Source: Papaver somniferum (lineage: Eukaryota; Streptophyta; Magnoliopsida; Ranunculales; Papaveraceae). From it: 64,000 nt of DNA. Positions 1 through 11,330 of this stretch are shown one piece after another; position 1 is the stretch's first letter; the number at the start of each line of letters is the position of its first letter. Under the pieces are notes generated by a model. The model was not told the DNA's origin. It was given only the letters and a program-made list of their open reading frames with translations, and made no database searches. The translations under genes and the position numbers were made by a program. Location: NCBI RefSeq assembly GCF_003573695.1, contig NC_039364.1:63694256-63758255 (forward strand). Reading direction: 5' to 3'.

Positions 1-1692
1 TAGTTGAAGCTTTATGTTTTCCTAAGCTAGTTCTCTAAGTGCAAGGCAGTGAAGTAAATGTGACAGTGAAGTAGAATAAAGACAATGAAGCAAAGGTAAC
101 AGTGGCAGTTAACAGGAAACAAAGCCAAATAAACCAAGGCTGTTAGCCAAGGGCAGGGAGGAGTTTGCAGCTGTGGCTAAGCTAAGGCTTAGAATCCACC
201 TTGTGTCCTAGCTAAACAATGCAATTCTAGGTTTAAAAACTTAAGCATCCAACTAGAATGGGAAGAAAATCAGCTTGCTCACTGATTTTCCCCTAGCATT
301 GACTGTCTTTTGAAAGCACAGTCAATCACAGGCATATCAGAGCACCAACCTCTTCCCATTACTCAAGCAAAACAGGCCTTCCTAGCAATTCATCATTCAA
401 TAGTACACTAAGGTTTCATCAAATCCCTAGCAAATGGAATTAAAACATCATGAACATTACACAAAACCAAACATAGAACATATGCAGAACATCAAAGTCC
501 TGGACACTGGCTATTCCAGCATAAGCTTTTACATTACACCCACAGTCATGTTTATACCCAATTACAAGTTAGGGTTCTTCCCAAAAAAATCCAAAATTCA
601 CTCACCTAACACACTGATAACAACCCAATCAACCAACCCATGCTTCAATTAGACGTACAATTGATTTCCCCCCAAAAGTTCCCAAATCAGAAAAATTAGG
701 GTTTTAGAAATTAAAATTAGAAATTTACCTAATCTCTGACTCCAATCAAACTTCGACCCATGCTTAGAATTAGTCTTCTCTTGCTTCCCATACCGTCAAT
801 TTGCCTCTAGATCGACCTAATTTACCTATTTCACACTTTAGGGTTTCGGTTGAAAATGTGTGAAATAAGTAAAGTAGAGGGACTAGGGAGAGGGAAACAA
901 TGATGGGTTATCATTGTTTGACGCTGTGGTGATTATGGTGGTGATGGCGGAGCAGTTGGGAGAGCAGGTGGAGGAGCAAGTGGTGGAGATGGTGGTGGTA
1001 TGGCGTCTGTAGAGGAATGGAGAAGATGGAGTCGATGGTTTTGGGAAGAAAGGTGCGTTTGGTTGGGTATAGGGTGTTCGATACTTGGGTGTTAGGCGGG
1101 TTCAGCGAGGTTTGATGATCTGCGACAAGGAGCGATGGATGGGAAGATGGTAGGTGGATCCAACGGCGATATGTAGGTAAGCGTGGAGCGACCGTCGGAT
1201 GAAGGGATGTAGCAAAACGGACGACCCAAGATGGAGATGGGCGTTGCGATGTAAAGCGGGGGCTTCGGAGTTTGATGTGCGATGATGGAGCGACCGTAGG
1301 ATGCTGAAATGCTTCGATCTGACGGCTGAAATCCGAGACGGGCTTGGATAGAAATGGTTTGGTAAGGGTTTTGGGCCTTGGGTATGCCAAGCCCATATCT
1401 TCTTTAAGAACAATTCTTCTCTTCAAGCCCACTTCTAGCCTTTTGGTCTTGTGCACACATTCTTCGCGGCTTCCTTGTGTAATCCTCCCGGCTTTTCACT
1501 ACTTTTCTTCTCTTTTCGCTCCGCAATTCATCCAAACTTTATTTACACCTAAAAATGCAAAATTAAATAAAAATATTTATTCTTGAAAACAATGAAAATA
1601 CAGAATATGGGATAAAATGTAGAATTAATGCACAAAAGATGAGTTAAATGCCAAGAAAATATATAGAAATATGCACTTTTTAGCACTCATCA
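1..1692 (-). repeat. E1 LTR, distal copy (partial)
   Basis: This copy matches 5912-7604. The first 141 bp of the LTR (equivalent to 5771-5911) lie outside the window. It ends with CACTCATCA, which on the minus strand is the TGATGAGTG start of the LTR. Plus-strand ORFs in it, such as the one near 434-652, are simply repeated in the other LTR and are not genes. Confidence 0.92.
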
Positions 1693-1708
1693 AATACCCC
1701 CAAACCTG
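1693..1708 (-). other. E1 polypurine tract
   Basis: On the minus strand this reads CAGGTTTGGGGGTATT and directly abuts the TGATGAGTG start of the LTR. That is the expected position of the plus-strand primer for reverse transcription. Confidence 0.8.
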
Positions 1709-2320
1709 AATTTTACTTGTCCTCAAGTAAAACAAAACTAAGGAAATCCTACCTATACCACTGTCGCTGGTCTCTCGAATGCATTTAGCGTATGCACTAA
1801 GCCTTTTAAACCACTAAGTGTCCCTAGTGGACGAGTTGAAGTCTCGTGAAGGTTTGCTTAGAACGTACCTACAAAGTTCTAGGTCAAAATATAAGCTCAG
1901 ATTCCATCAAATGTGACATGTGCAAGTCAGTTTAAGCTCACAGCAAAATGGAGATGTCAATCTAGCTATCAAGGCACAATCCTAGCACTGATAACAAAAA
2001 AGACATGTGATAAGAGTGTAAAGTGTATCTACACATGTGTAGAAAGACCTGAAGTTATGACTACTAATCACCAAGAGATAGTTTTTAGGCTAAGAACCGA
2101 ATCTAAGCTAGCTGTCCGGCTTTACGAGAATTGTGAATGTTGAGGTGATTTCACAATTACCGCGTTGTACATCATGGATGCACCCTCCTTGCTTATTACA
2201 AGACTAACAACAAAAGATGACTCTTTACATGACTCTTATTTACATTGATACTCTCTTTTATTTTTGGAACAAGAGAAATATTGTCTTTAACATGACTGAA
2301 TAAATATACTTGATTTTTTT

Positions 2321-2355
<35 letters not shown>

Positions 2356-3076
2356 AAGAAATACTTGATTTTACAATAGTGAACTTTTGATACATAACAA
2401 AAGAAAAACAAATTACATGACTTTGCAAGAGGTAGCCCTTTCGATGCACCGTCAAATTCTGTGGTTGCTTTCTTAATGTATCCACTTCTATCCCAACCAA
2501 CCAAAGAACAAGCTAGTCAAGTCTTCATTCAGTATTCTAAAGTGATTGGCAATCGTACTTCCTATCAAACACCTTGAAGATCGAGGCTATACATGTATTG
2601 GTAGATCGTGCGCGTGCAAATTTCTTATCACTATGTGAATTGTGCTAGAATCAGGGTGCCTAAATATCTAGACTAAGACTCCTAAAATTACATATTTGCA
2701 CAAGAGTCAACATTTCAAGGTAAATGAGCTCCATTTTTATGTTTTTCATTTTTTAATTTTTTTAATTTTTTTTTTTTTTTTTCAAAAAGAAGGAGTTCTT
2801 GTTTTCAATTATGGCATATTATCAAAGTATCTACTTTTCACCCCCAAACCTAAACTAAACATTGTCCTCAATGTTTCAAAATATGAACAAAATTATAATA
2901 CAACATATGAAGAGGATCATGTTGAGTAGAGAAAAAGGAAAGAAATACCCGATTTCGGCGAAAGCAATATTAGAACTCCGTTATTCAAGGCAAGAATCCA
3001 ACATATGTCAGCCGAGATCATATTGGATTAGCAAAATATATACAAAAGGAACAAAAAGGTTTTTAAGAAATTTTAT
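1709..3076 (-). other. E1 non-coding internal region between ORF and PPT
   Basis: This stretch has no convincing gene. It holds a poly-T run near 2320-2354, a second poly-T near 2767-2782, an internal PPT-like copy at 2840-2852 (ACCCCCAAACCTA on plus) and, next to it, the inverted-repeat motif AAACATTG-TCCT-CAATGTTT at 2857-2876. The same motif and tract combination occurs in E2. Confidence 0.6.
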
Positions 3077-4810
3077 CTACTGGATTATATACAAAAATTC
3101 ACCATACACTAACAATCTAAAGAGTTGAGGATCAACCCAAAAGACAAAGTGTAGAGGTTTCAACAGCTTCACACAATAATAATATGAAGATGCAAGTGAA
3201 ACTGTGAAACAAAATGAGCTACCCCCAAACCTGGATTTTTCAACGGATAAAATTTTGGAAACAAAATCTCGCAGTTTTGGGGGTTCATCATGCACAAGGT
3301 CTAGCTCGAAATGAACTGTGCTAGGGACGGGCAAACATGCTAATTCCAACTGTGGTTCCTCAAATGTATTATACTTAGAAGCAAAATAGTCCAAGAGGAC
3401 TTGGGAATCACACAGTTCCAAACCTAGGTTGGGCATTCTCAGAAAAATTGGTTTGACAATATCGGTACAAACCAAATCTAGGTTGGATGGAAGGCCATCA
3501 GATTGTGACTCATGTAGGAAGATAGGCACATCATTATTAATCACATCAACATATCCTAAGTCTTCTACAAGTGTCATAACATGCTCACAATCATTAAACA
3601 AATCGGCAAGATCACAATCAGAGTCATCAACATCATCAACAGATTCATTCTCATGCATCGGCAAATCAGGAGAAATATCACAATGTGACCTAGGTAGAGA
3701 ATCAGACACATCAAATATATTTTCATGCATATTAGTGTCTACAGAAGATTCAACTATTCCTATGTCATGCTCATCTTCACAGAATAATTGTACGAATCCC
3801 ATGTCAATATCAAAATCATATGAATTACAATGAGTATTAGAAAGAACAACACGCATCAAGGTCGAGGGCGAAAAGCCATATGTTTTTGAACCAACAGGTT
3901 CCACAATATTTTCATGTTCTTCTAACATATCATCATAATCATCATCATGGTAGCATGCATATTGGTCCTCATTAACAGTGGTGGTGTCATTAGTCGATTC
4001 ATGTTCCTCTAAATTAGGTTCATATTCAACATTATTTACATGAATGGGACTAGACACTTCATTAGGGACAACATACATTTCCTCATGAATTTCCTCCTTT
4101 TGTAGGTGAAGCAAAATCTGATCTAAATATGCATGAATTCGTGATGTAGATCTATCATAGTCTTGCTTGCAGAGTCTTAAAGCTTCTGTGGTGGAGTCTA
4201 AATTCATGGGAGTACCAAATTCTTCATGTTCAAATTGTGGTGAATGGTACATGTGTGCATGGTCATTAGGGTTTACAAAATATTGATCGCAACCCTCAAA
4301 GGATTGATTATGGTCTCAATGACTACCATCCTCACAATTTATGGGCATTTCATACCTTGGATTTTCTCTAGATTGCCTAAAATTATGCAAAATATGACAA
4401 TTCTCAACAGGGTGGTCTAAACTACCACATGCGAGACATGCATAGATTTCAGGTTGCCTAAGAAAATTAGATGTGACAGATTCCTCATGTGATTGCATTT
4501 CTAAAGCTGTGATTCGAGCTTCTATTTGATCCATAAGTGATGATTGTGTGAGTGAGGCTCTAGCAGAATGTTCATTTTCACGTTGCGATGAATGATGCAT
4601 GTATGAATAGTCATTAGGGTTCATGTATTGCGGCTCGGGACTTTGAAAATGTCCATAATAATTCCTATGACTATTGACATCATGGTCCGTGGAAGGTTCA
4701 TAACGTGAAGTTTGTCCATATGCAAGTTCTCTAAGGGATTTGTTGTACTCCCCAACTGTAGAAAAAGATCTATTCATGATTGGCTCAAAAGCTAAGTAAA
4801 GAATGTACAA
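3077..4810 (-). pseudogene. E1 gag-like ORF with CCHC knuckle, split by one in-frame TGA
   Basis: Two minus-strand ORFs (4810-4316 and 4252-3077) lie in the same frame and are separated by a single TGA at 4318-4316, giving about 577 codons in all. The N-terminal part is Tyr/Asn/His/Ser-rich and ends with a zinc knuckle, CLACGSLDHPVENC (C-X2-C-X4-H-X4-C). A segment starting NPNDYSYMHHSSQ is echoed after the stop as NPNDHAHMYHSPQ, suggesting an internal duplication. The second part is acidic (Asp/Glu/His-rich) and ends in a domain with PNLGLELCDSQVLLDYFASKY. That domain is recognisably related to an E2 segment. A PPT-like tract (3221-3232) is embedded in its coding sequence (SRFGG). There are no pol motifs. 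It may be a nucleic-acid-binding gag remnant; its exact function is unknown. Confidence 0.7.
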
Positions 4811-5142
4811 AGCTCAGAATTTGGTTTTTAAAGGGTTTGGATTTTTGGGAAAAATTTGGTTTTGGTGGGAGACATTTTTTTTTTTTTTTGGGTTGGGTTT
4901 TGAAGCCCAAATTTTAGTTTAAAAGAAACTACAAGCCTAACAAACAACTAAATTACAAGCCCAAATAAAGAAAGAAAATAAAAATAAAATTATTACAATC
5001 CCAAATAAAGAAAGAAATAAAATTAAAATAAAAAAATTATTACAAGCCCACAGATTAAAAATGGAAGCCCACAGGTTGGGTTCTCTTAATGGGTTTAGGC
5101 TTACCTTTGAAGCACAGCCCAGCTGCTCAGTTTGGTTGCAAA

Positions 5143-5285
5143 AGCCCAGTTGGGCTTTGGATCATCCTAAGCTTTGGCTTCAACACTCAAGGCCCAGTTG
5201 GGCTTTGGTCTTTCTTCTCCTTCTGCAGCTTACAGCCCAGTTGGGCTTGGTTCAAATCAGTTCACTTCACAAGCCCAGTTGGGCT
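5143..5285. repeat. Four copies of a 14-bp near-palindrome in the E1 leader
   Basis: AGCCCAGTTGGGCT, or one mismatch from it, occurs at 5143-5156, 5191-5204, 5234-5247 and 5272-5285. The spacing is 38-48 bp, in the region between the primer-binding site and the gag-like ORF. Each copy can fold on itself. The function is unknown; RNA packaging or leader structure is possible. Open frames across it are low-complexity and not credible genes. Confidence 0.75.
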
Positions 5286-5745
5286 TTATCTTACACCAGC
5301 TGCAGCAGCTTCAGCAGAGATTGCAGCAGACTTGGCCTGGCACCAGCAGGAGCACCACAGCAGCACAAGTTCTAGCAACAATAGTGCAGCCCCAGCTCCA
5401 CAGCAGCATCACCACAAGTTCAGAGGCACCACAAGGCACAGAGCAGGACTTCAGTTGTACCTGCAGCTCACAGAAGAAAGTGAGGCACAACAACAAAATA
5501 GTAAGAACAGCAAGATGTAATTGCAAGTGAGTATGCAAAGACAAGAGATGAATATGCAAGTTATGATGCAATAATGCAAAAAATGTTACACTGAAACAGG
5601 GAAGATGCAAATGCAATGGTTATGCAAGTTACACTAAGATGCAGTTAACCTAAGATGCAATGCAAAACAGTAAGATGCACAGCAAGTTATGCAAAAACAG
5701 CAAACTAAGATACAAGAAAAAAAACTTCAACACAACAGCAGCCAA
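5286..5745 (-). other. E1 leader (between PBS and repeats)
   Basis: This is a CAG- and GCA-rich untranslated leader (for example 5306-5420), followed by an A-rich stretch with many ATGCAA/GCAAG words. No reliable coding sequence is seen. Confidence 0.55.
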
Positions 5746-5764
5746 GTCCCCGGCAGCGGCGCCA
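5746..5764 (-). other. E1 primer-binding site (tRNA-Asp type)
   Basis: On the minus strand it reads TGGCGCCGCTGCCGGGGAC, which pairs with the 3' end of plant tRNA-Asp with one mismatch from the common TGGCGCCGTTGCCGGGGA. It lies 6 bp inside the LTR that ends at 5771. Confidence 0.88.
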
Positions 5765-5770
5765 AAAACT

Positions 5771-7604
5771 TGGTAGGCTTTTAAAGGAGTAAGAAAATAA
5801 GACAAAGGATAAGGAGAGACAGAAAGGCCTACATGTTAAACTGCAAGTGCACAGTTGTCATTGTAGTGTGTATGTGCAAGAACAGGTCATCTCCACAGGG
5901 ACTAGGGTGTATAGTTGAAGCTTTATGTTTTCCTAAGCTAGTTCTCTAAGTGCAAGGCAGTGAAGTAAATGTGACAGTGAAGTAGAATAAAGACAATGAA
6001 GCAAAGGTAACAGTGGCAGTTAACAGGAAACAAAGCCAAATAAACCAAGGCTGTTAGCCAAGGGCAGGGAGGAGTTTGCAGCTGTGGCTAAGCTAAGGCT
6101 TAGAATCCACCTTGTGTCCTAGCTAAACAATGCAATTCTAGGTTTAAAAACTTAAGCATCCAACTAGAATGGGAAGAAAATCAGCTTGCTCACTGATTTT
6201 CCCCTAGCATTGACTGTCTTTTGAAAGCACAGTCAATCACAGGCATATCAGAGCACCAACCTCTTCCCATTACTCAAGAAAAACAGGCCTTCCTAGCAAT
6301 TCATCATTCAATAGTACACTAAGGTTTCATCAAATCCCTAGCAAATGGAATTAAAACATCATGAACATTACACAAAACCAAACATAGAACATATGCAGAA
6401 CATCAAAGTTCTGGACACTGGCTATTCCAGCATAAGCTTTTACATTACACCCACAGTCATATTTATACCCAATTACAAGTTAGGGTTCTTCCCAAAAAAA
6501 TCCAAAATTCACTCACCTAACACACTGATAACAACCCAATCAACCAACCCATGCTTCAATTAGACGTACAATTGATTTCCCCCCAAAAGTTCCCAAATCA
6601 GAAAAATTAGGGTTTTAGAAATTAAAATTAGAAATTTACCTAATCTCTGACTCCAATCAAACTTCGACCCATGCTTAGAATTAGTCTTCTCTTGCTTCCC
6701 ATACCGTCAATTTGCCTCTAGATCGACCTAATTTACCTATTTCACACTTTAGGGTTTCGGTTGAAAATGTGTGAAATAAGTAAAGTAGAGGGACTAGGGA
6801 GAGGGGAACAATGATGGGTTATCATTGTTTGACGCTGTGGTGATTATGGTGGTGATGGCGGAGCAGTTGGGAGAGCAGGTGGTGGAGATGGTGGTGGTAT
6901 GGCGTCTGTAGAGGAATGGAGAAGATGGAGTCGATGGTTTTGGGAAGAAAGGTGCGTTTGGTTGGGTATAGGGTGTTAGATACTTGGGTGTTAGGCGGGT
7001 TCAGCGAGGTTTGATGATCTGCGACAAGGAGCGATGGATGGGAAGATGGTAGGTGGATCCAACGGCGATACGGAGGTAAGCGTGGAGCGACCGTCGGATG
7101 AAGGGATGTAGCAAAACGGACGACCCAAGATGGAGATGGGAGTTGCGATGTAAAGCGGGGGCTTCGGAGTTTGATGTGCGATGATGGAGCGACCGTAGGA
7201 TGCTGAAATGCTTCGATCTGACGGCTGAAATCCGAGACGGGCTTGGATATAGAAAATGGGTTTGGGTAAGGGTTTTGGGCCTTGGGTATGCCAAGCCCAT
7301 ATCTTCTTTAAGAACAATTCTTCCTCTTCAAGCCCACTTCTAGCCTTTTGGTCTTGTGCACGACATTCTTCGCGGCTTCCTTGTGTAACTCCTCCCGACT
7401 TTTCATTACTTTTCTTCTCTTTTCGCTCCGGAATTCATCCAAACTTTATTTACAACCTAAAAATGCAAAATTAATTAATAAAAATATTTATTCTTGAAAA
7501 CAAAGAAAATACAGAATATGGGATAAAATGTAGAATTAATGCACAAAAGATGAGTTAAATGCCAAGAAAAATATATAGAAATATGCACTTTTTAGCACTC
7601 ATCA
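5771..7604 (-). repeat. E1 LTR, proximal complete copy (1834 bp)
   Basis: On the minus strand it starts TGATGAGTGC at 7604 and ends CCTACCA at 5771, so it has TG...CA termini. It matches 1-1692 almost throughout. Compared with the other copy it lacks 15 bp in the GGTGGAGGAGCAAG region (near 6883). The flank at 7605-7609 (gtggc) would be one TSD copy; its partner is outside the window. Confidence 0.9.
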
Positions 7605-8453
7605 GTGGCTATATAGTTCATGAACCGATTCGAGTGAATCAAATCGTTTTTGCTTTGATTATATCTTGTGTAGTTACATAAGATTTCTTTGCAATTGAAC
7701 AACTCTCTAACTAGTTCATTTGAGTCACTTGAACTAGTTATGGTGAAGAAGAATATGGTTGATATGAAAAGTGATCATATGGCTAACCATTTGGTTGACT
7801 ATTATTGAACCAACAAATATACAAGTTTGAGTACGGTCACACAAGCCTAGAAACGTGCATTTCATTTGTGTGTAACAAGCTAGTTTTCGATCTAACGGTT
7901 GAAAGATATTAGCTTGAATCTAAATCAGGTTTTCATCTAACGATGAATATTGAATGCTTTGTTACCAAGCTAACATTGATTGCAAACCCTGATTTGAAAG
8001 ACTATATAAGGGAGCACTCTAGCAACTGCGAAACCTAATCCGCACACCTTCTATGTGATACTAGTTGTGCTAAGCTAGAGTTGATTCTCCTTTAACCTTT
8101 GGTTTCTTCTTCTAAGCCAGGTTAACGGCTTAAAGACTTCATTGGGATTGTGAAACCAGACCGATACTATTTTCTCGCAGTTGTGTGATCTGATCTTGTT
8201 GTTTCTATCGTACGAGTACAATTGTAATAATTGGCTTGAGATTGATATATCCGATACGCAAGATATAAAAGTAATCACAAACACTTTGTCTCATCGTTTG
8301 TGATTCCACAATATCTTTTTTTGTTGCGTCGATTAGGATTATTGTGAGGTGATTAATAAAACTAGGTTGTTCTTCGGGAATATAAGTATGGTTTATCAAT
8401 TGGTTCATGTTCACCTTGATTTATCAAAAGACGGAACAAAACTTGTAGGTATA
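7605..8453 (+). repeat. E3 LTR, middle fragment
   Basis: It aligns from its first base with about 61825-62680 of the complete LTR at 60825-63362. E1 interrupts it on the left and E2 on the right. It contains a good TATA box, TATATAA at 8003-8009, in the expected promoter position of the LTR. The 5' portion of this LTR lies left of the window, beyond E1. Confidence 0.85.
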
Positions 8454-9634
8454 TGACAAGTGCATAATTCATATGATTTTAGTGTCCATTCCATACTTGT
8501 TTTAGCTATTATTATTGCATGTATTCGTATTATTACCATTGCTTTCTCTTATTTGTCTCTATTAGGTGAATCATCCAAAAAGGAGCTAAAAAGTGCTGAA
8601 AAGAGCTAAGAAGAGAAGTATCCCAAGTATCCAAGCGCCCAAGTCCAAGAGAAGTGGAAGAAGTGCGACGAAAAGGAGCAAAACGCTCATAATCAAGACA
8701 CAGGCCAAAGACCGATCTTAACTCATTCAAATTAAGTATTTCTCATCATCATATTTAAGAGAATTGAAAGATAAAAAAGAATGCAAAAAGAATGAAGACA
8801 TTCCGAGTTCAGATGAAGAAGTTGTGGCCAAAACAGTTTTCATTGAATACCGAAGACAGTGAAGTCCGCAAACTGGGTTTGCGAACCGAGTTCGCAGACT
8901 TATTTCCGAAAATATCTGCTGGAATTTGAAGTTTTCGGACTGGGTACGCGAACTTATCAAATGGGAAACGTGTATTCACACCTTGGAAGGCCTAAGGTCA
9001 CGTTTGAAGTCGTTATGTCATATTTTCTGGTCGGGTTCCTAAACCTGACTAAATACTTGGAGACCAAGCAATGTAAACCTATAAAAAGATATTAGGTTAT
9101 GTAAAAATATCATCGAATCTCATATCACAAGTTTTACGTCAAAAACCTAGGGTTTACCCCTTTAGGGGGAAACCACCATTCTTCATCTTCTTTGTAATAT
9201 GAGTAGCTAAATCCTTTGTTGATTAAGGATGAATTCAATGTTCTAAGCATGAAGCTTTATTAATAATACAAATCTATTGCGAGTTTTTATCATCATCGTT
9301 TGTCTTTACCATATCTAGGGTTTATGAGTGATTCTTATATTGATTTGGGAGGCCTACTAGATCAGTATATTGATTGTTCTATTGCTAGTGGAAGTTATGA
9401 GATAAGTAATCGTCGATTAACTCTCTACACAAGTAGAAATCGCGAGACCTTACAGAGGGATTCTGTATAGCAATCGTGTGTGAAGATAACACCAGAAAGT
9501 AAACATTGAGCTAAGAGTTTAACTATTAGGATCAACCTTATTCACAAAGCATAAAGCGTTCGATTGGATTACACCTTGAGTGAGCTACTACTTGGTGGTT
9601 CAGTTGAATAGAATCTGATATTGGAGAGCTTCTG
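8454..9634 (+). repeat. E2 5' LTR, missing its 3' 332 bp
   Basis: It begins TGACAAGTGC and aligns with 13189-14365, then stops matching in TTGGAGAGCTTCTGTG. A palindrome-rich segment (about 8862-8900) alternates GTCCGCAAAC, GGGTTTGCGAAC and GAGTTCGCAGAC. The remaining third of the LTR (equivalent to 14366-14697) is absent here. Confidence 0.88.
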
Positions 9635-9682
9635 TGGGATATTCATCATATTTAGTTGAATAGAATCTCATATTTTTCTTGT
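9635..9682. other. Junction segment between truncated LTR and inverted arm
   Basis: This is a short AT-rich filler. It includes a second copy of AGTTGAATAGAATCTSATATT (9654-9674) that also ends the LTR part (9602-9622). The duplicated 21-mer may mark the recombination point. Confidence 0.6.
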
Positions 9683-10212
9683 GTTGTTGACATGTATGAG
9701 ATATCCATAAGGTTCCGTGGGATAATGATCATGGCCAAAAGATTGGTTTTGATTATACCCATAGAATGGTTGGTAGTTATCATATAAATGAGATTGAAAA
9801 CCATATTGATTACCACTTTTGTACGTGTAATCTTGTGCTCCGTACATGTTATTTCCGTAAGGAAACATGACGACACACAAGAAAGATAAAATCAAAACAA
9901 AAATAAGAACAAGCTAAACAAATAACAAATTTTGGCGCCGCTGCCGGGGAGCATTCGCTAATTGATTTGTTATTTGTTTAGCTTGTTCTTATTTTTGTTT
10001 TGATTTTCTCTTTCTTGTGTGTCGTCATGTTTCCTTACGGAAATAACATGTACGGAGCACAAGATTACACATACAAAAGTGGTAATCAATATGGTTTTCA
10101 ATCTCATTTATATGATAACTACCAACCATCCTATGGGTATAATCAAAACCAATCTTTTGGCCATGATCAATATCCCAGGAACCTTATGGATATTCTCATA
10201 CATGTCAACAAC
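9683..10212. repeat. 248-bp inverted repeat flanking the E2 primer-binding site
   Basis: Arm 1 (9683-9930) is the near-perfect reverse complement of arm 2 (9965-10212). The 34-bp spacer 9931-9964 contains the PBS. Arm 2 is the natural leader plus gag start (MFPYGNN...), and arm 1 encodes the same peptide on the minus strand. Differences are scattered point changes and small indels. Confidence 0.93.
9933..9950 (+). other. E2 primer-binding site (tRNA-Asp type)
   Basis: TGGCGCCGCTGCCGGGGA is identical to the E1 site over 18 bases and complementary to the 3' end of plant tRNA-Asp. Here it is no longer next to the LTR end, because arm 1 of the inverted repeat lies between. Confidence 0.88.
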
Positions 10213-11330
10213 CTTATGACGGGCATGTAAGTGAACAATCACAAGGATGGAAGGATAGTTATGCTTCTGATCAATCGTTTTCTAGTAATGTGCAGACAAG
10301 ATGGAGTTATGATACTGAATCAACACCCACTCCTCTTTATCGTGTTTTTCCTTCACTCTTTCCAAAAAAAAGATACGGATTAGGCGTGTTAACATTAGAA
10401 AACTATATAGGCGATACAATCACCTGAAAGAAACTGGAGCATCCGAAGAGACTCTTCAAGAAATTGAAAGAGCCATACGAACCGAACTTCAACGACGTTG
10501 GGATATGGAAGATGATGAGATTGACGAAGATTCTGATGAAGATGAGAAACCTTTTGAAAGTCCTTTCAACAATGATACGATTATTCCAACTCCGGATCAT
10601 AATAAAGATCATTCGCCTATTCAAAAGGAGGAGATTGGGTATGACATATCTATTGTTATAAATGGTGTAACGTACTCAAACGAAGAAATTAGGAGTTGCA
10701 TCAATGAACTGGACGTTGTAGGAGAGGATTCCGATTCCGATGACGAGGTTGCTCAAGAGATGAAGATTGAGAATGAAACCAAATTGATTAAAGTCGTGGA
10801 AGACCCAATTGAGCTAGTTAATAATAATTCAATAGAGGACCACGATATACTTGAGGTAAATAATTCACTGGAGATAACTAATGAGGATACGTAACAAGGT
10901 TTGTCTAATCCTTTGCATAATTCTATACCTATTGATCCTTTTCCTCTAATCGAAGTAGCTTCTCAAAGAGTTGTTAACCCAACTTTTAAGAAAATACCTC
11001 ACTTAGGATTGGAGTTGTGTGCTTGTAAAGTTTTAACGGATTATTTTCTTCTAAGTATCCACCACTTGATGTGTTTGGTTCAAGTATTGTGCAGGTTCAC
11101 CAAGCTGAGGAACCTTTTGAAGTTCCCGAATTTTATGTTCTCTATCCACTTCCGAGTGTAGAAAGGACTAAGTGTGGGGGAAACTTCAATAAAGTGATAG
11201 ATTCAATATTTATATTTTGTGCTAATGTTATTTTGAAGTTATTGATGGAATTGCAGATTGTTATTTGTAAGGATTACCAAATTTTCAGATTATTGGGTGT
11301 ACGGACGATAACAATAATGTCGGGCTTTGA
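10027..11330 (+). pseudogene. E2 gag-like ORF, broken
   Basis: It starts MFPYGNNMYGAQDYTYKS, a Tyr/Asn/Gln-rich low-complexity stretch, and loses frame near 10170-10230. A second frame runs from a basic segment (about 10370-10420) through an acidic one starting MEDDEIDEDSDEDE (10505) to a TAA at 10892-10894. The same frame then continues with NPTFKKIPHLGLELCACKVL TDYF. A one-base frameshift near 11045-11055 leads to SKYPPLDVFGSS and on to ERTKCGGNF and DYQIFRLLG. The last segments match the E1 ORF (LGLELCDSQVLLDYF, SKY, SRFGG, DPQLFRLL). No protease or RT motif is present. It is an inactive member of an uncharacterised retroelement protein family. Confidence 0.68.

Larger units (their letters stand above)
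1..7604 (-). mobile_element. E1: gag-only LTR retrotransposon, minus strand, cut by left window edge
   Basis: Two long direct repeats (1-1692 and 5771-7604) enclose about 4.1 kb. Read on the minus strand, the order is LTR (7604 to 5771), tRNA-Asp-type primer-binding site (5764-5746), leader, one gag-like ORF with a CCHC knuckle (4810-3077, one internal stop), non-coding DNA, polypurine tract (about 1706-1693) and the second LTR. No protease, RT, RNase H or integrase motif is visible in the internal part, so it looks non-autonomous. The PBS type is typical of plant Ty3/Gypsy elements of the Athila/Tat group (established knowledge); the family placement is inference. The two LTRs are nearly identical apart from a few substitutions and one 15-bp indel, so the insertion is fairly young. 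It sits inside an older LTR (7605 onward). Confidence 0.88.

Noticed and set aside
434..1586. ORFs in the E1 LTR on both strands
   Set aside because: They recur in the second LTR with frameshifts and indels and show no protein features; the LTR explains them.
5061..5530. Several overlapping plus-strand ORFs
   Set aside because: Low-complexity translations of the E1 leader on the wrong strand for the element.
5746..5764. tRNA-Asp gene fragment
   Set aside because: Only 18-19 bases match and they sit next to an LTR end; it is a primer-binding site. No full tRNA gene was recognised in the window.
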